Shown one piece after another: positions 6,412-10,628 of a stretch of 10,628 nucleotides of DNA. Below the pieces are notes generated by a model. That model saw only the letters and a list, made by a program, of their open reading frames with translations, had not been told where the DNA came from and made no database searches. Origin of the DNA: Chloroflexia bacterium (GTDB taxonomy: Bacteria > Chloroflexota > Chloroflexia > Thermomicrobiales > JALYUS01); NCBI GenBank assembly GCA_025928215.1, contig JAICJW010000128.1, forward strand, positions 1-10,628, read 5' to 3'. How positions within the stretch are numbered: position 1 is the stretch's first letter; each line of letters opens with the position of its first letter. The translations under genes and the position numbers were made by a program.

Positions 6412-7893
6412 CTGAAGATTTTGATGTTGAGCGCTGAGGTCGCGCCCTATGCGAAGGTCGGCGGGCTGGCCGACGTGGTCGGGTCCTTGCCGCTGGCGCT
6501 CGCGGCGTCCGGGCATGAAGTCGTCGTCGCGATGCCCCGCTATGGCGCAATTGATCCGCATCGGTACGCGCTCGATCCGCCGACGCACGGCTTCATGGTG
6601 ACGCTCGGCTGGGGCACATCGCATGGCTTCGGCTTCTTCACGGGCCGGATGGGAGCGGATGATTTGCCGGAGAGCACGCGGCCCCGGATCATTTTCGCGG
6701 ACAATACCCTCCTCTTCGGCGCGCCGCAGATCTACGGGCTTCCGTACGAGCACGAACGCTTCTTCTTCTTCTGCCGCGCCGCGCTGCAATGGTGCACCGA
6801 GAACGGCTGGCGGCCGGACATCGTCCATTGCCACGACTGGCACACCGCCATCGCCGTCCACTGGCTGCGCTACACGATGCAGTGGGACCGCTTCTGGGAT
6901 CAGACGGCGACCGTCTTCACGATTCATAACCTCGCCTATCAGGGTATCTTCGGCGGCGATTACCTTTTCGGCCTCGCGGATATCAACGGCACGCAGATGT
7001 TGCCCATTGAGTACGCACGATTTGCTGGCGCGGCGAATCCGATGGCGCGCGGCATCGTCGAAGCCGACATCGTCAATACGGTCAGCCCCACATACCACGA
7101 CGAAATCCGCACGCCGGAGAGCGGCGAAGGGCTGGATACGATCCTGCGCGAGCGCGGCGACGCATTTGTTGGCATCCTCAACGGCATTGACGAGGCGATC
7201 TGGAACCCGGCGACCGATGGCGCGCTCGCCGCCCATTACGATGCGGGGAATCCCGCGGCGAAAGCGGAGGACAAGGCTGCGCTGCAGCACGAACTCGGCC
7301 TCGACGCCGATCCACACGCGCCGCTGATCGGCGTCGTCTCGCGCCTGGTAGAGCAGAAGGGGTTCGATCTCGTCGCGCGGATCGCGGATTGGATCGTGGA
7401 TCAGGGCGCGCAATTCGCCGTCCTCGGCACCGGCGATCCGATGATTGAGAATGAATTTCGGCGCGTTGCCGCCGCGCGGCCGCAACGCGTCGCCGTCCAT
7501 CTCGGCTTCGACGCACGCCAGGCAGCGCGCATCTACGCCGGGAGCGATCTCTTCCTCATGCCGTCGCGCTTCGAGCCGTGTGGCCTCGGGCAGATGATCG
7601 CGATGCGCTATGGTACAATCCCGATTGTACGGAGGACGGGTGGGCTTGCGGATACGGTGACGGATTACGACCCGCGCGCGCGCGTGGGGACGGGTTTTGT
7701 CTTTGATTCGTACGATCCGGATGCATGTTTCGCGGCGGTCGCGCGTGCGCTAGAGGCGTACCGCGATCCGGCGGCATGGAACCTGCTCGTCTCACGCGCG
7801 ATGACGCGGGACTTCTCATGGGCGGCATCGGCCCGCCGCTATGCCGCGCTCTATGAACGGGCGGTGGTATCGCGTCACTATTCCGGCGTCTGA
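6412..7893 (+). CDS. glgA: Glycogen synthase, ADP-glucose type (GT5)
   Basis: This 493-residue enzyme transfers glucose from ADP-glucose to the non-reducing end of alpha-1,4-glucan. Starting at CTG 6412 the protein reads MKILMLSAEVAPYAKVGGLA, with the ADP-glucose-binding lysine at K15, the position it holds in E. coli GlgA (KTGGL). Further motifs are IHNLAYQG with H172, VSRLVEQKG with R311 and K316, and PSRFEPCGLGQ with E388, then VRRTGGLADTV. These correspond to the known active-site residues of the two-Rossmann-domain GT-B fold, and the length is normal for GlgA. The in-frame TTG 6421 and ATG 6424 would delete part of the first beta strand and have worse Shine-Dalgarno spacing. It follows the GH57 branching enzyme after an 89-bp gap filled by a hairpin and lies 89 bp before the GalT-like gene. 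Confidence 0.93.
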   Translation: MKILMLSAEVAPYAKVGGLADVVGSLPLALAASGHEVVVAMPRYGAIDPHRYALDPPTHGFMVTLGWGTSHGFGFFTGRMGADDLPESTRPRIIFADNTLLFGAPQIYGLPYEHERFFFFCRAALQWCTENGWRPDIVHCHDWHTAIAVHWLRYTMQWDRFWDQTATVFTIHNLAYQGIFGGDYLFGLADINGTQMLPIEYARFAGAANPMARGIVEADIVNTVSPTYHDEIRTPESGEGLDTILRERGDAFVGILNGIDEAIWNPATDGALAAHYDAGNPAAKAEDKAALQHELGLDADPHAPLIGVVSRLVEQKGFDLVARIADWIVDQGAQFAVLGTGDPMIENEFRRVAAARPQRVAVHLGFDARQAARIYAGSDLFLMPSRFEPCGLGQMIAMRYGTIPIVRRTGGLADTVTDYDPRARVGTGFVFDSYDPDACFAAVARALEAYRDPAAWNLLVSRAMTRDFSWAASARRYAALYERAVVSRHYSGV

Positions 7894-7919
7894 GCGTTGA
7901 AAGAGTAGGCCGGGGGATA

Positions 7920-7948
7920 TTCAAACGGCTGTACGCGCCTGCTATACT
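7920..7948 (+). promoter_or_regulatory. Putative sigma-70 promoter for the GalT-like gene
   Basis: TTCAAA (7920-7925, four of six matches) and TATACT (7943-7948, five of six) are separated by 17 bp and lie 35 bp upstream of the ATG at 7983. This would let the GalT-like gene be transcribed separately from glgA, although read-through from the glycogen operon is also possible because no terminator is visible in the gap. Confidence 0.5.
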
Positions 7949-7982
7949 GTCGTTGGGGGAGAAAAAGGAGAATGGGACGCGT

Positions 7983-9107
7983 ATGAACGCAGTTGCTGTC
8001 AATCAGCGTGAGATTGCCGCGCTCGATGAGATCGTGGCCAGCATACCGGATGAGGACCGCGCGTTATTCGACCGTTTATTTCACCTGAGCACCACCATTG
8101 GCGAGTTGAATCCGCCGCAGACGATGCACCGGTGGATCGAAAAATACTTTGGCTCGGTGGATGCCGTTCGCCGCCAGAAAGTCGTCAAGATCACGAACCG
8201 CTGGACGCTGGAGAGCAGCCTCTTCAACGAACTGCGGGCGCACCGGCCGCTTGAGGCGCGCATCCCCTCCGCTCTTGCGGAGGAGATCGCCCGAAGCCAC
8301 CCCGATCCCTTCGATGACCCCGAAGCGAACACGCCGGAGGATGTCTTTGGCCGCATCCGCACCCGCCACGCGATCACCGCCTCGAATATCGCGAAATACG
8401 ACGGCTTTCACGGCGTCGTCGTCTTCGACGAGCACGATCCGCTCGCCTTCACGGAAGAGACGGTAATCGGCGCACTCGACGCGGCGATGGAGTGGTATCA
8501 GCAGGCGCACGCGACCGACGCGGAGGCAATCTATCCCTTTTTCATGTGGAACTGCCTCTGGAAGAGTGGCGCGTCCATCCCGCACGGCCACGCGCAGATG
8601 AGCCTGACGAAGGGGATGCACTACGGCAAAGTTGAGTTGCTGCGTCGGGCGGCGCTGCAGTACAACACGGCGTTTGATCGCGATTACTTCGCCGACTACT
8701 ACCACATGCACGAAGTTCTCGGCCTCGGCATGACGCATGGCGATGTGCGGATGATGGCACACCTCGTGCCGCTGAAGGAGAAGGAAGTCATCCTCTTCGG
8801 TAAGCGGTTGGACGACGATCTGAAACGCTCGCTCTATTGCGCGCTCGCCTGCCTGACGGGCGATCTCGGCGTCACCTCGTTCAACCTGACGATCGCACTC
8901 CCGCCGCTCGCGGAATCGGGCGAGAACTGGGCGGATTTCCCGGTCGTCGTGCGCATGGTGGACCGAGGCGACCCAATGAATCGCACGGCGGACTTCGGCG
9001 CGATGGAACTCTACGCCTCGTCCGTCGTCTCCAGCGACCCCTTCCGCGTCGCCGCGCAACTGCGCGAATGCGCCCAGATCGGCGAACGCACCGGGCGGTA
9101 CGACTAA
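7983..9107 (+). CDS. GalT/HIT-superfamily nucleotidylyltransferase or phosphorylase-like protein
   Basis: This 374-residue protein resembles the galactose-1-phosphate uridylyltransferase branch of the HIT superfamily. The key motif is H201-G-H203-A-Q205 inside SGASIPHGHAQM, matching the HxHxQ active site in which the central histidine carries the nucleotidyl intermediate. A hydrophobic strand (FHGVVVFDEHDPLAF, 142-156) precedes it, as in GalT. The C-terminal half has FNLTIALPP and FGAMELYASSVVSSDP. No CxxC or other clear zinc-ligand set is visible. ATG 7983 is preferred; AAGGAG ends 12 nt upstream, slightly far, and TTG 7953 in frame is an alternative. Classic GalT, Ap4A phosphorylase and ADP-glucose phosphorylase are all in this superfamily. 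Sitting behind glgC and glgA, a sugar-nucleotide (ADP-glucose) substrate is a reasonable inference, not shown. Confidence 0.75.
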   Translation: MNAVAVNQREIAALDEIVASIPDEDRALFDRLFHLSTTIGELNPPQTMHRWIEKYFGSVDAVRRQKVVKITNRWTLESSLFNELRAHRPLEARIPSALAEEIARSHPDPFDDPEANTPEDVFGRIRTRHAITASNIAKYDGFHGVVVFDEHDPLAFTEETVIGALDAAMEWYQQAHATDAEAIYPFFMWNCLWKSGASIPHGHAQMSLTKGMHYGKVELLRRAALQYNTAFDRDYFADYYHMHEVLGLGMTHGDVRMMAHLVPLKEKEVILFGKRLDDDLKRSLYCALACLTGDLGVTSFNLTIALPPLAESGENWADFPVVVRMVDRGDPMNRTADFGAMELYASSVVSSDPFRVAAQLRECAQIGERTGRYD

Positions 9108-9123
9108 CACAGGGAAATCGTTA

Positions 9124-9199
9124 AGCACGAAGGGGAAAGAAGAGAAGTATCTTTTTCTTCTCTTCCTTTCTTCGTGCTCTTCGTGCCTTCGTGGTTCAC
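9124..9199. repeat. CACGAAG-type repeat with hairpin after the GalT-like gene
   Basis: AGCACGAA (9124-9131) and TTCGTGCT (9171-9178) pair, and between them AAAGAAGAGAAG (9136-9147) pairs with CTTCTCTTCCTTT apart from a few mismatches, around a TATCTTTTT loop. Beyond the hairpin come two more spaced TTCGTG copies (TTCGTGCC, TTCGTGG). Translated on the minus strand this gives NHEGTKSTKKG, a peptide familiar from spurious ORFs in many bacterial genomes with this repeat. It occupies most of the 152-bp gap to rpiA and could act as a weak transcript-end structure for the upstream gene. Confidence 0.65.
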
Positions 9200-9206
9200 T
9201 CTCCCC

Positions 9207-9236
9207 TTCACTTTTGTCCGCGTGCTCGCATAGAAT
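9207..9236 (+). promoter_or_regulatory. Putative promoter for rpiA
   Basis: TTCACT (9207-9212, four of six matches) and TAGAAT (9231-9236, five of six) are 18 bp apart. The -10 box ends 23 bp before the rpiA ATG, so the leader would consist of little more than the Shine-Dalgarno AAAAGGAG (9247-9254). Confidence 0.4.
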
Positions 9237-9259
9237 AGCGGCGAGGAAAAGGAGAAGCG

Positions 9260-9955
9260 ATGGCGATTTCGGAGACGGCGCGCGTGGCCTTGCAACGGGC
9301 GACCGGAGAGCATGCAGCGACCTATGTGCAAGAGGGCATGATCGTCGGGCTAGGCACCGGCAGCACCGCCGTCTTCGCAATTGCGGCCCTCGCCGCGCGC
9401 GTGGCACAGGGGCTGCATATCCGCGCCATCCCGACCTCCAAAGCATCGGCGGCGCAGGCACGCGCGGGCGGCATTCCCCTCACGACGCTCAACACGCATC
9501 CGGCGATTGACGTGACGATAGACGGCGCGGACGAAGTTGACCCCGATATGAACGTCATCAAGGGGCGCGGCGGGGCGCTGCTGCGCGAGAAGATCGTCGC
9601 CAGCGCGACGACGCGGCAGGTGATTATCGTGGATGAAACGAAGATGGTGCGGCGGCTCGGCGAGCGAATGCCGCTGCCCGTCGAGATCGTCCCCTTCGGC
9701 TGGAAGCGGACAACCAGCGCACTCGCCTCGTTCGGCCTCGTGCCGACGCTCCGCCGCGCCGGGAGCGCCCCCTTCCGCAGCGACAACGGCAACTACATCG
9801 TGGATTGCGCGCTGCCACCCACCTTTGCCCTCCACGATCTCGCCGCCGCGATCAAAGCGACGGTCGGCGTCGTTGAGCACGGCTTCTTCCTCGGCCTCAC
9901 GCACACCGTCGTCGTCGGCACCCCCGCAGGCATCGAGGTGCGCGGACGGCAGTAG
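9260..9955 (+). CDS. rpiA: Ribose-5-phosphate isomerase A
   Basis: This 231-residue cytosolic enzyme interconverts ribose-5-phosphate and ribulose-5-phosphate in the non-oxidative pentose phosphate pathway. The phosphate-binding loop GLGTGSTA is at 30-37. DGADEVD at 88-94 supplies the active-site aspartates D88 and D91. KGRGGALLREKIVA from 101 supplies K101 and the catalytic base E110. PLPVEIVPFGW and SDNGNYIVDC follow, and the protein ends with VVEHGFFLGLTHTVVVG. These match known RpiA active-site residues in order, and the length is typical. The ATG at 9260 has AAAAGGAG 5 nt upstream, a strong ribosome binding site. A likely promoter at 9207-9236 and the repeat upstream suggest it is transcribed independently of the glycogen genes. 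It converges on the lipoprotein gene, with a 108-bp gap. Confidence 0.95.
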   Translation: MAISETARVALQRATGEHAATYVQEGMIVGLGTGSTAVFAIAALAARVAQGLHIRAIPTSKASAAQARAGGIPLTTLNTHPAIDVTIDGADEVDPDMNVIKGRGGALLREKIVASATTRQVIIVDETKMVRRLGERMPLPVEIVPFGWKRTTSALASFGLVPTLRRAGSAPFRSDNGNYIVDCALPPTFALHDLAAAIKATVGVVEHGFFLGLTHTVVVGTPAGIEVRGRQ

Positions 9956-10063
9956 CGATGGCATGGAGGACTTCCGCCTGACCGATCCTCCTACAAGCGG
10001 AAGCCCGATGCGGTGCGGCATGTCCTTCCCAATCATGGGATGTCACGGAAAGGCTCAACTCCA

Positions 10064-10628
10064 CTAACAGGCTCCGCCTGGTATCGGAATGGGAGAATTA
10101 CCCTGTCGGTTCACGGCCATTACCTGCCAGGGGGGTTGGCGTGAAGCTATCTCAACGACGATCGTGGCATCCCCGCCACTCGTCGTTACCGATGCATAGA
10201 CACCAAGTATGGGGCGACCATCTTGTAAAACGCCGATTGCCTGGCATCGCACCATCGCCGCGGTAATAGGAGCAGGGAGATTCAATATCGAGGCAAGATC
10301 ATAACCCTGCCGGGGAATACCACTTGCTGGACTGAGAAACGACGAAAGATCTTCCTTGTTGCGCACCGCCTGTAAAAATTGTATGACGAAGGGGCGTGCA
10401 TCACCTGGAGGCTGCGCAATTCCAGGCGGATTCGTCATGGTCGGCGTTGGTAAATCCGCAGAGGAAGAAGGGCTTGCACCAGGAATGGCTGTTCGTGCAG
10501 CGAAAGCGGCAGCAGATTCCGGACTTCCTTTTGTCGCAACATCCGTCGGTACTGGGGATGCAACGGATGAATCGTTCGCACATGCCGAAAGCGAAAGTGT
10601 CAGCAAAAAGAGCATAATTGCTTGCCTG
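10064..10628 (-). CDS. Lipoprotein of unknown function (start beyond the window edge)
   Basis: From the ATG at 10615 the frame encodes 183 residues beginning with a hydrophobic stretch and a clean lipobox, LSAC, with the lipid-modified cysteine at residue 12. That start would leave a signal peptide of only 11 residues with no basic n-region. The frame stays open to the window edge and adds an upstream RQAI, including an arginine, so the true start probably lies outside. After the cysteine comes a linker of about 55 residues rich in Ser, Pro, Ala and Thr. A folded domain of about 110 residues follows (FVIQFLQAVRNKEDLSSFLS to the end), with alternating strands such as ILGVYASVTT and ATIVVEIASR. 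I do not recognise the family; an NTF2-like fold is conceivable but not supported. The base composition is visibly less GC-rich than that of the glycogen genes. Confidence 0.72.
   Translation of the reverse strand, partial: RQAIMLFLLTLSLSACANDSSVASPVPTDVATKGSPESAAAFAARTAIPGASPSSSADLPTPTMTNPPGIAQPPGDARPFVIQFLQAVRNKEDLSSFLSPASGIPRQGYDLASILNLPAPITAAMVRCQAIGVLQDGRPILGVYASVTTSGGDATIVVEIASRQPPWQVMAVNRQGNSPIPIPGGAC

Noticed and set aside
6404..6415. A three-codon ORF (ATG ACC GCC TGA) whose stop overlaps the proposed glgA CTG start
   Set aside because: Its ATG overlaps the end of the Shine-Dalgarno, so efficient initiation is unlikely; it is probably chance. A similar mini-ORF at 7972-7986 before the GalT-like gene has the same problem.
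9104..9331. A short minus-strand ORF containing NHEGTKSTKKG
   Set aside because: This peptide is the translation of a dispersed repeat and is a known kind of false gene call; there is no supporting ribosome binding site or domain.
8076..9461. A 461-codon minus-strand open frame opposite the GalT-like and rpiA genes
   Set aside because: It spans two well-supported genes plus the CACGAAG repeat and has shadow-frame composition.

Overview
The window is GC-rich bacterial chromosome with dense codon use and short gaps. The gene content (F420-type luciferase-like oxidoreductases, a GH57 rather than GH13 branching enzyme, a GalT-like protein beside glycogen genes) and the intergenic repeat types (CCTCAGT/ACTGAGG heptamers, CACGAAG-type repeats, a CTCACCCCC inverted repeat) suggest a Chloroflexota-like organism. 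That assignment is inference from style; there is no rRNA or other marker here.

Layout. Positions 1-68 hold the last 21 codons of an unidentified plus-strand gene. It converges on a minus-strand luciferase-like monooxygenase (79-1014). A divergent second luciferase-like oxidoreductase (1311-2234) follows, and the space between the two is largely a 162-bp inverted-repeat element (1071-1232). The second oxidoreductase overlaps by 4 nt, stop against stop, with alaX (2231-2971, minus), an Ala-tRNA editing protein. From the alaX/glgC divergent promoter region everything runs rightward: glgC (3127-4407), a GH57/DUF1957 branching enzyme (4466-6322), glgA (6412-7893), a GalT/HIT-fold nucleotidylyltransferase-like protein (7983-9107) and rpiA (9260-9955). 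A lipoprotein gene (10064 to the right edge, minus) converges on rpiA and runs off the window.

How they work together. GlgC makes ADP-glucose, GlgA polymerises it into alpha-1,4-glucan, and the GH57 enzyme adds alpha-1,6 branches, so the three genes form a complete glycogen-synthesis set with a non-canonical branching enzyme. The GalT-like protein is the least understood member. Its place next to two ADP-glucose enzymes makes a sugar-nucleotide phosphorylase role plausible but unproven. RpiA links to the pentose phosphate pathway and appears to have its own promoter.

The most unusual sequence-level points are: a probable CTG start codon for glgA, with a well-placed Shine-Dalgarno and the family lysine landing at residue 15; a heptanucleotide repeat pair whose right arm is translated as the N-terminus of the branching enzyme; and a different repeat family at nearly every gene junction. 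No CRISPR array, tRNA, rRNA, transposase or phage gene was seen, and no clearly new multi-gene system is evident.
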